61,755 nucleotides of DNA from Candidatus Odyssella thessalonicensis L13 (GTDB lineage: Bacteria; Pseudomonadota; Alphaproteobacteria; Paracaedibacterales; Paracaedibacteraceae). Positions 52,166 to 61,625 of this stretch are shown here, one piece after another. The translations under genes were made by a program, and so were the position numbers. Below the pieces are notes generated by a model. That model made no database searches, was not told the origin of the DNA, and worked only from the letters and a program-made list of their open reading frames with translations. How positions within the stretch are numbered: position 1 is the first letter of the stretch; every line of letters begins with the position of its first letter. The stretch is taken from NCBI RefSeq assembly GCF_000190415.1, contig NZ_AEWF01000011.1:1-61755 (forward strand), written 5' to 3'.

Positions 52166-53434
52166 ATGACTTTATATTTCGCTAAAAAATCTTTCCCGAA
52201 TCAACGTGATGCCCTGTCTGCTCACGAGGAAGCTATTATAAAAGGAGATCAAGATTTAAAGGAGGCCCTCCGAAGTGAATTTGTTACGAAGCTTTTAGGG
52301 ATCAAAGAAGACTATTGGCTCTTATGCGATTGTAACGAGCGCAAGCCTATCATTATTATCTGTAAAAAAAGCTCAGGGGTGGTCTATTTAAGGAGCCGTA
52401 CAAAAACAGATCACACATCTCCGTGCCTCTTTGCACATTCGGGTCTAGAAATCAGTGAAGTTAATTCTTCAATATTTCTTCCTAAGCGACGGGTTAAGAC
52501 TTTTTCTTTATATACTCAAAACGAGGTTCTCTCTGTTCCTGATGGAGAAGAGGAGACAAGAGGGCCGTCGACCTTACAAAATGTTAACCGCTTAGGGCAG
52601 ATCCTTTATACACTGATCGATGATGGCGGTCTTAATGTTTTCCTTCTTGATCAAGAGCCGATCTCTTGGCGTCAACGTCTAAAAGATCAAACTGAGAAAT
52701 TGATTAAAGCCTTACAGAAGAAAACCATTGCTCAGAAGATTCCTCTTGCTGATTATTTTCATTTTGTTTTAACAGAGAAATCCCTAGATTTTGCTTATGA
52801 AAAGCTTAAAGACCCCAGGCGCGTGCTTAATCACAGCTGGCCGCCGCGGTTAAAACCATTCGTGCTATTTATGACGGTCTCCCCTCGACTCACAACTCAT
52901 GAGTTTTTCACAAGAACTCAAGAACCCATTAAAGTCGATTCAGAGATCCGCCTTCCTTCTAAATGGATAAACAGAGAAAAGAGTAGTCCTTATTTAGTTC
53001 TAGCCGCTCTCACTCTAGACCCTCATAATGTGCCATATTTTAGAGATGCATTTGCTCTACCGATTCTCTCAGACACCCAATGGATTCCCTTGGAAAGCTC
53101 TTATGAGCGCTCCATTTTAAAAATGATCTTAGGAGCGGTGCGAACAGTAGGGGCAGACCAATTTAAAATTGAAAAGCCTCTTTTCTGCTACTCTACTGAC
53201 GCTGGCCATCCCTATCGCCCTGATTTCATCATCTATAGCAAAAGTGATAAGAAATTATTTATTGAGGTCTTAGGGAGCTCAGATAGCCTTTATCTGTACC
53301 ATAAACAGTTAATGGAAAGAGTCGCCCGCGATAACTGCGATGTGTATTTATCCGTAAAAGCCTATGATCTCCAAACAGAATATGACTCTTTTAAGGAGCG
53401 GCTTCTAAATGCTTTAGTAGAAATATCTTTTTAA
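52166..53434 (+). CDS. Possible DUF1173-like protein with PD-(D/E)XK-type C-terminus
   Basis: 422 aa, soluble. The C-terminal region YRPDFIIYSKSDKKLFIEVLG shows the D-(x)n-E-x-L arrangement of a PD-(D/E)XK nuclease core, with a following helix (YHKQLMERVAR). The N-terminal region contains a Cys pair (LLCDCNERKP) and SPCLFAHSG, as in DUF1173 proteins of alphaproteobacterial plasmids; the family identity is tentative. It is preceded by the palindrome at 52126 and followed by a ParB-like gene. A role in plasmid maintenance or DNA processing is likely but not shown. Confidence 0.55.
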   Translation: MTLYFAKKSFPNQRDALSAHEEAIIKGDQDLKEALRSEFVTKLLGIKEDYWLLCDCNERKPIIIICKKSSGVVYLRSRTKTDHTSPCLFAHSGLEISEVNSSIFLPKRRVKTFSLYTQNEVLSVPDGEEETRGPSTLQNVNRLGQILYTLIDDGGLNVFLLDQEPISWRQRLKDQTEKLIKALQKKTIAQKIPLADYFHFVLTEKSLDFAYEKLKDPRRVLNHSWPPRLKPFVLFMTVSPRLTTHEFFTRTQEPIKVDSEIRLPSKWINREKSSPYLVLAALTLDPHNVPYFRDAFALPILSDTQWIPLESSYERSILKMILGAVRTVGADQFKIEKPLFCYSTDAGHPYRPDFIIYSKSDKKLFIEVLGSSDSLYLYHKQLMERVARDNCDVYLSVKAYDLQTEYDSFKERLLNALVEISF

Positions 53435-53539
53435 ATTCTTTCTATAAATTAAAATTTTAAAAATAAAAAAATAATATTTATAGCTATCCAGGAAATAGTG
53501 TAGATTAACGCCATTAACTTAAATATAAGGTAATCATGG

Positions 53540-54319
53540 ATGCAGATTATTGAAATTGATCCCCGGACCTGTACCCGTTGGAAATTTGCTGACCGCTCTG
53601 GATTTGAGTTTGGAGATATTTTTGCTCTCGCTCAAGATATCCTTAAATATGGCCAGATAGAACCTGTCATCGTCAGGAAATCTTCCCAAGAGGGATATAA
53701 CTATGAAGTTATTGCCGGAAGTCGGCGGTGGAAGGCTTGTCTTGAAGCAGGTATCCCATTAAACGGAATTGTTCAGGATTTAACTGATGAACAAGCAGCT
53801 ATGGTTCAAATTAAAGAGAATCAGCATCTTCCTCTCTGCGATTATTCAAAAGGCATCTATTATGCCAAGCTTTTAAAAGAGAATAAGATAACCCATACCC
53901 AATTAGCAGAGTCGATCGGCTGCTCCCGAGCTAAACTTGATAATTATCTAGCGTTTGATAAGGTTCCTTCAAGTATTTGGGAAGCTGTGGGCAATCTAAC
54001 CCGCGTTTCTTCCCGATGCGCCTCGACCATTTATAGCTTAGCCAAGAAAGGGCCCGACTATACTAACGCATTAATTGAAATTGCAGAAGACATTAGAAAA
54101 GGGGCTGGCAGCAAAACGATAGAAAAGAAAGTCTGTCAGATCCTGATGAGCTTAGAGGATAGGAGTGAACCTCAAGACAGAATTTGCTTACCTTCAGGAT
54201 TTCCGATTGCAAAATGGACAAGAAGAGGAATTGAATTTGAAAAAGAGATCCCTTTAAACCAAGCAGAGATCACTCAAATCCTTATCAGCTATTTCCAAAA
54301 CTTGATGACGCAGGAGTGA
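53540..54319 (+). CDS. ParB/RepB-like DNA-binding protein
   Basis: N-terminal ParB/Srx-type domain: IDPRTCTRWKFADR, LAQDILKYGQIEPVIVRK, YEVIAGSRRWKACLEAGIPL (the GxRR arginines) and IKENQHLPLCDYSKG. A central HTH follows (ITHTQLAESIGCSRAKLDNYLAF). 259 aa is the normal size. The family binds centromere-like sites with CTP, and stand-alone copies also act as regulators. No parA is adjacent, which distinguishes it from the parA pair at 44.4 kb. A DnaA box follows its stop codon. Confidence 0.8.
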   Translation: MQIIEIDPRTCTRWKFADRSGFEFGDIFALAQDILKYGQIEPVIVRKSSQEGYNYEVIAGSRRWKACLEAGIPLNGIVQDLTDEQAAMVQIKENQHLPLCDYSKGIYYAKLLKENKITHTQLAESIGCSRAKLDNYLAFDKVPSSIWEAVGNLTRVSSRCASTIYSLAKKGPDYTNALIEIAEDIRKGAGSKTIEKKVCQILMSLEDRSEPQDRICLPSGFPIAKWTRRGIEFEKEIPLNQAEITQILISYFQNLMTQE

Positions 54320-54322
54320 GAA

Positions 54323-54346
54323 GTTATCCACAGTTCTGGGGATAAC
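54323..54346. promoter_or_regulatory. DnaA box within an inverted repeat
   Basis: A perfect DnaA box TTATCCACA (54324-54332) lies in an inverted repeat GTTATCC-N10-GGATAAC, four bases after the ParB-like gene. This may be part of a second replication origin or a terminator-like structure. AT-rich DNA follows to 54514. Confidence 0.45.
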
Positions 54347-54514
54347 TCGTCTATTTATTAATAATTTGTTAACCTATCAAGGGCAAAAAATAAGCGTGTT
54401 CACCTCTTTGCTTAATTTTTAAGCTCTATTAAGATGAAAGATTCAAAGTATATTTTTTGTTAATAATTTTATGGCACACTAACTGCGACTAGCTAGATTC
54501 CAAGGGATAATCAA

Positions 54515-55516
54515 ATGAATTCATTACTCTGCTGTTATTTTCCAACAAAAGTTATTTTTGTAGACGATAACTCAAGTATTTTAAAAAGCTTAGCACTCAT
54601 TATCGATCATAATTTAGCTACCTACGAGTTTTTTGATAATCCTTATCAAGCGTTAGAATTTGTCAACAATTGCCAAGCTATTGATTTTTTGCCTTCAGCA
54701 TTTCCTTTGCGAGAGCAAAAAAATGATGAAATTTATAAAGCAATCTTTTCTTCCCAGCGCTATGAGGAAGTATCAACAGTTATTGTTGACTATGAAATGC
54801 CCGGCATGAAAGGCTTAGAGTTTTGTGAAAAGATAGAGAATCCTTATATTCGAAAAATATTATATACGGGGGCTGCTGATGAAAAAATCGCAATAGAAGC
54901 TTTCAATACTGGTCTTATTGATGGTTATATCCGTAAACAGGATGAAAATGAGAAGCAGGCAGCTATTCTCAATAGATTTATTGCTCAAAGTCAGCTGAGA
55001 TATTTTAAGGCAATCACCGACATCTCACTCGAAGTTTTAATTAAAAAGGATATTGTGTATGAGGATCATAGAGAGTCTCCTCTTTACGATCCAAGCTTCA
55101 TAAAATATTTTAATGAGTTGATAGAGAAAAATAATATTACTGAATATTATCTCAATCAAAACACTGGTGGATTCGTGTTTCTAACCACTCAAGGTAAAGT
55201 CAGCGCCCTTTACACCTTGAATGATGAATTTTTTGATGATGTGCAATCAGGCTACATTGTAACACTTGAACAAGAAATCGCTAAAAATAAAGAGCTAACT
55301 TCATTAGTTAAGGAATTGGATCAAGAGCGCAAGACTATCTGCCTCCCCTTTCATGGCAATAATAAGCACCCAGGCGTCAATAAGTGGAAAGAGTATGCTT
55401 ATCCTATTCATGTTGTACAAGGAAAAAAGGTCTATTATGTAGCCTATGTTCCAGAAGTAAATTATATTAATTCTTCAGAAGTTTTCTCTTTTCAAAGATA
55501 CCAAAGGAAAAGATAG
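54515..55516 (+). CDS. Response regulator with unknown output domain
   Basis: An N-terminal receiver domain: acidic FVDDNSSILKSLALI (residues 14-28), phosphoacceptor Asp in VIVDYEMPGMKGLEF (about 90), Thr/Ser in ILYTGAAD (about 113) and Lys in GYIRKQDE (about 137). An insertion between strand 2 and the phosphorylation site is unusual. The output region (residues 150-333) is not a known DNA-binding domain; it ends in a beta-rich part (TTQGKVSALYTLNDEFFDD, YPIHVVQGKKVYYVAYV). The plan resembles LqsR-like regulators of Legionella. It converges with the histidine kinase gene 93 bp away, presumably its partner. Confidence 0.78.
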   Translation: MNSLLCCYFPTKVIFVDDNSSILKSLALIIDHNLATYEFFDNPYQALEFVNNCQAIDFLPSAFPLREQKNDEIYKAIFSSQRYEEVSTVIVDYEMPGMKGLEFCEKIENPYIRKILYTGAADEKIAIEAFNTGLIDGYIRKQDENEKQAAILNRFIAQSQLRYFKAITDISLEVLIKKDIVYEDHRESPLYDPSFIKYFNELIEKNNITEYYLNQNTGGFVFLTTQGKVSALYTLNDEFFDDVQSGYIVTLEQEIAKNKELTSLVKELDQERKTICLPFHGNNKHPGVNKWKEYAYPIHVVQGKKVYYVAYVPEVNYINSSEVFSFQRYQRKR

Positions 55517-55609
55517 AAGATAAGGATGTCAATCCCCCCTCTTCAATTAATCTGACCGGTTCCTGAAATAGGCGGGCTTCTCATTTCTAGAAATCTATTC
55601 GAAGGCCTT

Positions 55610-56902
55610 CTACTTGACCAAGGGGAAACTTAAGATAAAGTGTGTAAACTCCCCTTCAATCGACTCACACGTAATATCTCCTCCAGATCTCTGCATGACC
55701 ATTTTACAAAAAGCAAGCCCAACACCTGTACCATGATCTGTACGGCTGTAGAATTGATCAAAAATATGGGGAAGAATATTCGGAGGAATACCTTTACCCG
55801 TATCTTTAAAGTGGAGCTTATTAAACTTTTCACCTTTCTCGGTCCAAATTAAAATCTTACCTTTTCCGGCAGCTTTTAGATAATGAAGTGAGTTTTTTAG
55901 CAGATTAAAAAAGACATGCTTGAGCAAGTGAGCATTCGTCTCAACTTCAAAATTGTTAACATTTTCAAGTGAAATTAATTCTTCTTCTGCATCAGTTAAA
56001 GAGTAGGCTTTAAGAGCAGCTTCTACACAGTCTAAAATATTACATCTCTCAAGAACAATTTTTGAGGGAGCATCTTGAAGGTTCAAGAGAAGAGTATCAA
56101 TAACAGTAAAAGCGCTTCTGGCCACTCTTTCTAGTTCAATAGGTACTAATTTAAGCGGCTCTAAAACCTTATCATTAACATAAGGTAGGCTTTCTTCCTT
56201 TTCTTGCATAGTTTGTTGGGTCTCTATAAGAGTGGGCAGATAATTTTTTAACCCAGTCGCCATATTAGCAACAGCCGCTAAAGGAGTTCGCATCTCGTGA
56301 GCTATTGCGGCTGCTTGCATCCTGAGAGATTGCTGCTTTTCTTTTTGAATAATTTCTTTACGGCGAGCAAATATTGCAGCGATAATCACTGCCCAAAGAT
56401 AATTAGCAAAAGCTCCACCCAAATACTCCATATCTAAATGGGTTGGCCCTTCAATCAGGTAATGAATAAATGCTCCGAGCGAAACTCCTATCAATAAAGA
56501 AAAAAGGAATGTCACCCAATTTGTTATCAAGACTAACCAAACTAATCCAATAGTAATATTGGTTAGCCATGAAATAGAATCCATATTTTCCAGGAACATA
56601 TAGGTCCCAAAGAAAGGAAGGCAATAAAGGACGGTTAAGTGCCAAAATAACGGTATAAACTTCTTAAGTCTGCTCGGCCATATTTCTATTAAGGAGATGC
56701 AAAGACACAGTATAAAGGCAATACCTCTAAGAAGAAAAGACCCATAGTTCCCCTTACTTAGGTATTGAGGAAGAAGATAAAAAAGAGGAAAATTGACAAC
56801 CCCAAATAAGCCAAAGATTTTGATAACATTTAGAGATATTTGTGAATCAGGCAGAAAGAAAGCCTTATATAGTGCTAGGAGCGGCTTCATCTTTTCCCTC
56901 AT
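55610..56902 (-). CDS. Sensor histidine kinase with about six TM helices (CqsS/LqsS-like)
   Basis: The N-terminal 180 residues hold six hydrophobic helices, with FGVVNFPLFYLLPQYLS and the charged short loops typical of the CqsS/LqsS group of quorum-type sensors. No large periplasmic domain. The kinase core has H box IAHEMRTPLAAVANM (His about 203), N box HVFFNLLKNSLHYL, G1/F-type KDTGKGIPPNILPHIFDQF, and G2 HGTGVGLAFCKMVMQR. It probably senses a membrane-permeable signal and phosphorylates the adjacent response regulator; this pairing is inferred from position. No autoinducer synthase gene is in the window. Confidence 0.82.
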   Translation of the reverse strand: MREKMKPLLALYKAFFLPDSQISLNVIKIFGLFGVVNFPLFYLLPQYLSKGNYGSFLLRGIAFILCLCISLIEIWPSRLKKFIPLFWHLTVLYCLPFFGTYMFLENMDSISWLTNITIGLVWLVLITNWVTFLFSLLIGVSLGAFIHYLIEGPTHLDMEYLGGAFANYLWAVIIAAIFARRKEIIQKEKQQSLRMQAAAIAHEMRTPLAAVANMATGLKNYLPTLIETQQTMQEKEESLPYVNDKVLEPLKLVPIELERVARSAFTVIDTLLLNLQDAPSKIVLERCNILDCVEAALKAYSLTDAEEELISLENVNNFEVETNAHLLKHVFFNLLKNSLHYLKAAGKGKILIWTEKGEKFNKLHFKDTGKGIPPNILPHIFDQFYSRTDHGTGVGLAFCKMVMQRSGGDITCESIEGEFTHFILSFPLVK

Positions 56903-57025
56903 CCTTATATACTCTTAATATATTTAATATATTATTTAAGGCATATCTCTATTAACAAATAGCTAAATCTTTCTTGCAGAAGATATAAAAGCCCATGTAA
57001 CTCAAGCTATGTATAGACCGCTTAC

Positions 57026-58489
57026 TTACAGAACTGATAAATTTCTTTTAAGATGATCCCCTTTAAAGTAATCCCTAAAATACTCTAGAGTTTCTTCCAG
57101 ATTATCCGAGAACTCAAACATCATAATCATATCAGGGCTCAATCCGAAATCTGTTTCTAGTCTATCATAGATATAATTAACTCTTTTATGAATAAGATCT
57201 CGTAATACTTCATCCCACCCTGCTTTAGGAAGTTTTACTGACCTTTCGTAAGCTCCGCTCATATAATGGCGAACAGCTTCCTCTATGCTTTCTTCCTTTG
57301 TAAAACTTCTGATAAGGGGACGTTCTGGGGCAAATACATTACTTAATTCATGAGGTAACCCTAGAATTTTTCTTGCTAGGGCTTCCCCTAAGAAAGGAGA
57401 CTGATGAAAACCATCCCTATAAGTTCCCGTCAAAAGCCAAAGACCTTCTATAGAGGTCTTACCTATTAGAGGAAAAGTATCAATAGTTGCCGGACGGTTT
57501 CCTACATGGAAAGTCTTTACGTCGGACTTGTGTAAATTCTGGTTTATCTGTTCTAGAGCACATTCCAGAAGAAAATGAGTAAACCCCATCTTGTGGCGTG
57601 TTTTTGGCTCTGTGTAAACATTATTTGTGGCCCCAATATAGAGATTTTTCCCTTGAGGCATAACATGCAGTCCGCAAGCTCCAGAACGATTAGGAGTGCG
57701 AATAACATGCTCAACAATATTAGAAGGATCTTGGTTAACAACTACAGCACACCCCATACCACTCAATAAACGGGGAATTCTTCTTGAAAGTTGAGGAATT
57801 GTATCGATTAATTTCTGACTGTAACTGCCCATAGCTACAACATAGTCTTTTGCTGTAATAACTTCTCCTTTATCAAGGTTCACAGAGATAATAGATGTAC
57901 CTTTAAAGTTAAAAGACTCTGCACTCGCATTAATAAATGAAATTTTATGGTGTTTACTCGCTATTTCTCTCAGAGCTCTTATTAATTTTCCTGAATCTAT
58001 ACTTCCTTCATTAGGTAAATATAAAGATCTCAAAGGCCGACAATCTTCTAATGGAACCAAGCCCGGTATATCTTCGGGCATTACTTCTTCATAGCATTCT
58101 TTATATTCATTGAGAGCTTTAAGGATCGCATAAAAATTCTCTGAGTCTAGTATACCAGACTTCGAATTTAAAATAAGGAAAGTTCCTTCTTGGTAAGTAA
58201 GCTGACTATCAGGTTCAAGATAAGTATTTATCATCTCAATCCAACTCCTCCATTTTTTTGACGCCTGAAGAGAGAGATTAAATTTTTCTTGTCCAGCATA
58301 TGATTTTAACGAGGTAGACGTTATTTCTGCAAAAGCATTTAGCATAGCTCCCGCAGCAATACTTGCTCCACCTTCTCTACTTTCAGGCCCAATAACTCCT
58401 ATTTTCAATGAAGGGTCTAAAGCAGCCAATGAAAGAGCAGTAGAAAGCCCTAGTACGCCATTTCCAATAATAACGATATCATATACCAT
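57026..58489 (-). CDS. FAD-dependent oxidoreductase (DAO family)
   Basis: Begins with the Rossmann FAD-binding motif DIVIIGNGVLGLSTALSLA, followed by the DAO-type signature GGASIAAGAMLNAFAEI. Substrate and FAD segments include YVVAMGSYSQKLID and LWLLTGTYRDGFHQSPFLGEALA near residue 365. These enzymes oxidise amino acids or other amines with oxygen as acceptor; the substrate cannot be read here. The protein is 487 aa, longer than glycine oxidase (about 370), due to an extra C-terminal domain of some 90 residues (KAGWDEVLRDLIHKR). A LysR gene lies 210 nt upstream on the same strand. Confidence 0.82.
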   Translation of the reverse strand: MVYDIVIIGNGVLGLSTALSLAALDPSLKIGVIGPESREGGASIAAGAMLNAFAEITSTSLKSYAGQEKFNLSLQASKKWRSWIEMINTYLEPDSQLTYQEGTFLILNSKSGILDSENFYAILKALNEYKECYEEVMPEDIPGLVPLEDCRPLRSLYLPNEGSIDSGKLIRALREIASKHHKISFINASAESFNFKGTSIISVNLDKGEVITAKDYVVAMGSYSQKLIDTIPQLSRRIPRLLSGMGCAVVVNQDPSNIVEHVIRTPNRSGACGLHVMPQGKNLYIGATNNVYTEPKTRHKMGFTHFLLECALEQINQNLHKSDVKTFHVGNRPATIDTFPLIGKTSIEGLWLLTGTYRDGFHQSPFLGEALARKILGLPHELSNVFAPERPLIRSFTKEESIEEAVRHYMSGAYERSVKLPKAGWDEVLRDLIHKRVNYIYDRLETDFGLSPDMIMMFEFSDNLEETLEYFRDYFKGDHLKRNLSVL

Positions 58490-58700
58490 CTTACTTTACT
58501 TCTTATGATTAATTTAGTTTTTATCTAACCAGTTGGCGGATAGAAGTCACCAGCTTCTTCTTATGACATCCTATTCTAGTCTTATATAAGGATAGATAAT
58601 CAAAGATTCAACACTTATGGTTGAAAATATCTACCTATGGTTGACAAAAACAGAGGAAAAAAGGTTATGCTTTTGAATCAAATTTAAGAGGTCTAAAAAG

Positions 58701-59591
58701 CTATTTTATTCTTCCATTTAAACTATGATTAGAAAGTGCTCGCAAATAATCATACAGCTCTCGAACAATAGTGCTGTTTTCTAAAGCCTGAGGATAGGTA
58801 TAAAAGATATCTAAAGATTGGCTGAGCTGGTCATGCAGTACAGGGATAAGGGAATGAGAGCTTAGCTCGGCCACATTAACGAGAAGAGGGCCAATTCCTA
58901 AACCATCTTCAACGGCATGAGCTATGCTGAGAGGACACTCACTAATAAAGCGGTGCTGATTCTTGAGAGACCGCAATCTACAGGTGTAAGGAAATATACT
59001 ATCTTGATTAAAAGAGACTAATGTATGCTCTTCAAGATCGTCAATACTCTGGGGTGAGCCTCTTTTATCAATATAGCTTTGGCTTGCATAAAGCCTAAAA
59101 TCGTAAGTGGTTAAGTATAGCCCCATAAGCCTTTCTTCTTCTAGGGAGCGAGAGGAAATATTACGGATGTCAATATCTGCTTCTCCGGCTTGAAAGTCCG
59201 GAACATTCTTTAAGGTTTTAATGGTAAATGATACGTCGGGGTGAGCTTCAAGGAACGGAGTAATTGCCTTAGTAAACCAATAGCTGCTTATACACGGATG
59301 AATTGCGAGGGTAAACTCGACTTTCGTCTGGTCAGAATATCTAGCCAACCTTTGTAAGGAAAGCTCATATTGCTTTAGAATAATCTGGGTGGTTTCAAAG
59401 AAAACTTTGCCCTTATCATTTAAGGCAAGTTTTCGGCCCTTCTTAACTAGCAGACGATGCCCCACCCCTTTTTCTAGACTCTTGAGTAATTTAGAGATCG
59501 CCGGAGGCTGAACCCCGAGCTTATCAGCCGCATTAGAGATCGACCCCAGAGTAACTGTATAATAGAAAGCTAAGAGTTTATCTCTATCCAT
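58701..59591 (-). CDS. LysR family transcriptional regulator
   Basis: 296 aa, full length. An N-terminal winged HTH: FYYTVTLGSISNAADKLGVQPPAISKLLKSLEKGVGHRLLVKKGRKLALN. Then the periplasmic-binding-like effector domain with two lobes (VEFTLAIHPCISS, then FRLYASQSYIDKRGSPQSIDDLEEHTLV). Binding of a small molecule would control a neighbouring gene. The FAD oxidoreductase downstream on the same strand is one candidate target, though LysR targets are usually divergent. Upstream DNA contains AT-rich dyads but no clear T-N11-A site was verified. Confidence 0.9.
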   Translation of the reverse strand: MDRDKLLAFYYTVTLGSISNAADKLGVQPPAISKLLKSLEKGVGHRLLVKKGRKLALNDKGKVFFETTQIILKQYELSLQRLARYSDQTKVEFTLAIHPCISSYWFTKAITPFLEAHPDVSFTIKTLKNVPDFQAGEADIDIRNISSRSLEEERLMGLYLTTYDFRLYASQSYIDKRGSPQSIDDLEEHTLVSFNQDSIFPYTCRLRSLKNQHRFISECPLSIAHAVEDGLGIGPLLVNVAELSSHSLIPVLHDQLSQSLDIFYTYPQALENSTIVRELYDYLRALSNHSLNGRIK

Positions 59592-59845
59592 AATCGCTGG
59601 TCTTCATTCCTGCCCCCTTAAATAACTCTACCTTTTCAACCATTGGTTTACAAGCAATCGCCAACATTAAAGATAGCCGTTACTTTTATTCCGTTTAGGA
59701 AAAAATAGGAGAATTTTTATAGCTATTTTTCTTAACATTTTCTGCCCGTAAGCTTGATATCCATAAAATTAATATCTATTATCCCCTTAGTACATATTCC
59801 TAATTGGAAACTATTGTTAGGGTTAAATTGATAGATAGAGAAGAA

Positions 59846-60196
59846 ATGATGTCAATTAAGGGTAAAACGAGTAATTATGCAGACCTTTATATTGCCCAGA
59901 AATTACGGCAACGGCGCCTTGAGCTCGGGTTAAGCCAACGTAAATTAGCGGCTTGCTTAGGAATCAGCGCGCAACAGTTATCAAAGTATGAGAATAACCT
60001 TGATCGGCTTCCTGCAGGCAGACTGGTTGAATTGAAGCATCACTTACAGGTCCCTGTGAATTTCTTTTATGAGGAAGATAACGGGGCCTTGCCTAACGGA
60101 AAAGGGATAGTGATGGCCTGCTCGACCAACAAAGACAGAGTTATCCTCAAAGTGTCTTTAGAAGAGGGAACAATCTCTCAAATTGAAGTAGTTTAA
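59846..60196 (+). CDS. XRE family HTH regulator
   Basis: HTH_XRE domain over residues 10-65 (IAQKLRQRRLELGLSQRKLAACLGISAQQLSKYENNLDRLPAGRL) and a short C-terminal beta region. I chose ATG 59846 (MMSIKGKTSNYADLY) instead of TTG 59804 because AGAGAAGAA precedes it; the choice is not certain. Related to the 61053 protein (SQQLSKYExxLDRxP) and probably a paralogue. It is followed by a 226-aa unknown gene and then that paralogue, all on the same strand. Confidence 0.85.
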   Translation: MMSIKGKTSNYADLYIAQKLRQRRLELGLSQRKLAACLGISAQQLSKYENNLDRLPAGRLVELKHHLQVPVNFFYEEDNGALPNGKGIVMACSTNKDRVILKVSLEEGTISQIEVV

Positions 60197-60297
60197 AAGG
60201 CGTTATCACCTAAAATGCATTAATTTATCTATTTCCAGAAACCCTAAGGACTAAGATCTGAAGGGAGTCTGGCCTAGGTGTTTAGAAAGGTTCAGCT

Positions 60298-60978
60298 ATG
60301 AATGGTATTAATCGGAAAACAATTCTTAAAACCTTAGAAGGATATGTGACCTCCTGGCCAAAGCAAAAGCTCGTATTCTCTTACACTCTTGCTTATCGGG
60401 TTAATTTATCAGATTCCGTATTAGTCCTTGAGCAGATCCAAACAAGACTTGCCTTAACTCTATCTGTGCGCTTCATCAACGGCTACTTACAAATCAATAG
60501 CTTTGATCTAAAGACAGATAACCAGCTGGAGGCTAGCTGCCAAACTCTTTACGATGTTGCTTTAATTGAACTTGTCATCCAAGCCCTTGATGTCATTTAT
60601 TATTGTGCTGAGCTGAGCAATAGCCCTGAGGCAACCTTGCTATTATCAAAAGAGGAAGCGGAGCACCTTTCTGGCTTTAAAGATTTCTTCAGCACTGTTT
60701 CTTCCCAAATGACGCCTACCGGAAAGCGTATAGTTTTAGAATTGCCTACTTGGGATAATTATTATCAATACTTTAAGTCTGAAACAGGCATTATATTGAC
60801 GCAGATGTATCAAAAAATGTGGCGTGACCAAAAGACAGAGCCCTTGATTAAACAGTATCTGAAAGATTGGCCCTCGTTAACTCCTCTCGATTTAGAATCA
60901 CCTTTAATAACTTCGCTTCAGTCGGAAAAGTTGGGAAACTTGATCAAACTTCCCCTCGTGTCAAAACAGGCTATTTAA
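60298..60978 (+). CDS. Hypothetical protein between two XRE regulators, 226 aa
   Basis: Not recognised. Soluble, mixed alpha/beta; no signal peptide. The N-terminal part has alternating strands (LVFSYTLAYRVNL, LALTLSVRFINGYLQINSFDL), the middle is helical (YDVALIELVIQALDVIYYCAEL), and the tail is Trp- and Tyr-containing (LPTWDNYYQYFKSE). AAAGG lies upstream of the ATG at 60298. It may be a target or partner of the regulators on each side. Confidence 0.55.
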   Translation: MNGINRKTILKTLEGYVTSWPKQKLVFSYTLAYRVNLSDSVLVLEQIQTRLALTLSVRFINGYLQINSFDLKTDNQLEASCQTLYDVALIELVIQALDVIYYCAELSNSPEATLLLSKEEAEHLSGFKDFFSTVSSQMTPTGKRIVLELPTWDNYYQYFKSETGIILTQMYQKMWRDQKTEPLIKQYLKDWPSLTPLDLESPLITSLQSEKLGNLIKLPLVSKQAI

Positions 60979-61052
60979 CCCCATGATAATAGACATTACG
61001 ACAACATCCGTGGAAAGCGGACCATTAGATACTCATAAGGATCATTTTTTAT

Positions 61053-61421
61053 ATGTTTGTTAAAACTCCTCATTACATTGATATCCATATTGGAAAAAAG
61101 ATCAAAGAGCGACGTGAAGCTTTAAACTTTAAGCAGAAGCAATTAGCAGAACGCCTCAATATAACGAGCCAACAGCTTTCAAAATATGAGCTGGGACTGG
61201 ATCGGATGCCCGTTAGCCATTTATATAGCCTTGCTAAAATCTTAGCGGTAACTCCTAATTTCTTTTTTGATGGAATAGAAGGAGTGTCCTTAGCCTTGGA
61301 AGAAGATAGCATTCGGCTTTCTTGGGAAAGCTTAAAAGGAGAGAGAATTGAATTGGTTATGGGCCAACTGCAAGGAACAGTTCTCGATATTAAGGTTATA
61401 CCGGAGGAGAATAACGGATGA
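61053..61421 (+). CDS. XRE family HTH regulator
   Basis: 122 aa. HTH_XRE domain at residues 8-65 (IGKKIKERREALNFKQKQLAERLNITSQQLSKYELGLDRMPVSHL), then VTPNFFFDG, as in phage-repressor-like regulators, and a short beta-rich C-terminal part. AAGGATC is upstream of the ATG. It follows the 226-aa gene by 74 nt. The shared SQQLSKYExxLDRxP stretch with the 59846 protein indicates recent duplication or closely matched binding preference. Confidence 0.88.
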   Translation: MFVKTPHYIDIHIGKKIKERREALNFKQKQLAERLNITSQQLSKYELGLDRMPVSHLYSLAKILAVTPNFFFDGIEGVSLALEEDSIRLSWESLKGERIELVMGQLQGTVLDIKVIPEENNG

Positions 61422-61548
61422 GATAGAGCTTTCTCCGTTTTTATTCTTTTAACTATGTATTCAAGAGTGATCCTCTTGTTTTTCAAATTTTGAGCCCTTT
61501 GTAATGTCGGCCTACTTTTATAAATAGCCGCTTTACAACCGAGCCCTT

Positions 61549-61587
61549 GTCTCTCAGATGGGAATTCGACCGCCTTATCTGAGAGAC
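61549..61587 (+). other. Long stem-loop in the leader of the 61626 gene
   Basis: Perfect 11-bp arms GTCTCTCAGAT and ATCTGAGAGAC around a 17-nt loop, ending 38 nt before the start codon. No T-run follows, so it is more likely a leader structure or protein-binding site than a terminator. Confidence 0.4.
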
Positions 61588-61625
61588 TCGGGAGTTCTTC
61601 ACCTAACACAAAGAAAGGACGTAAA

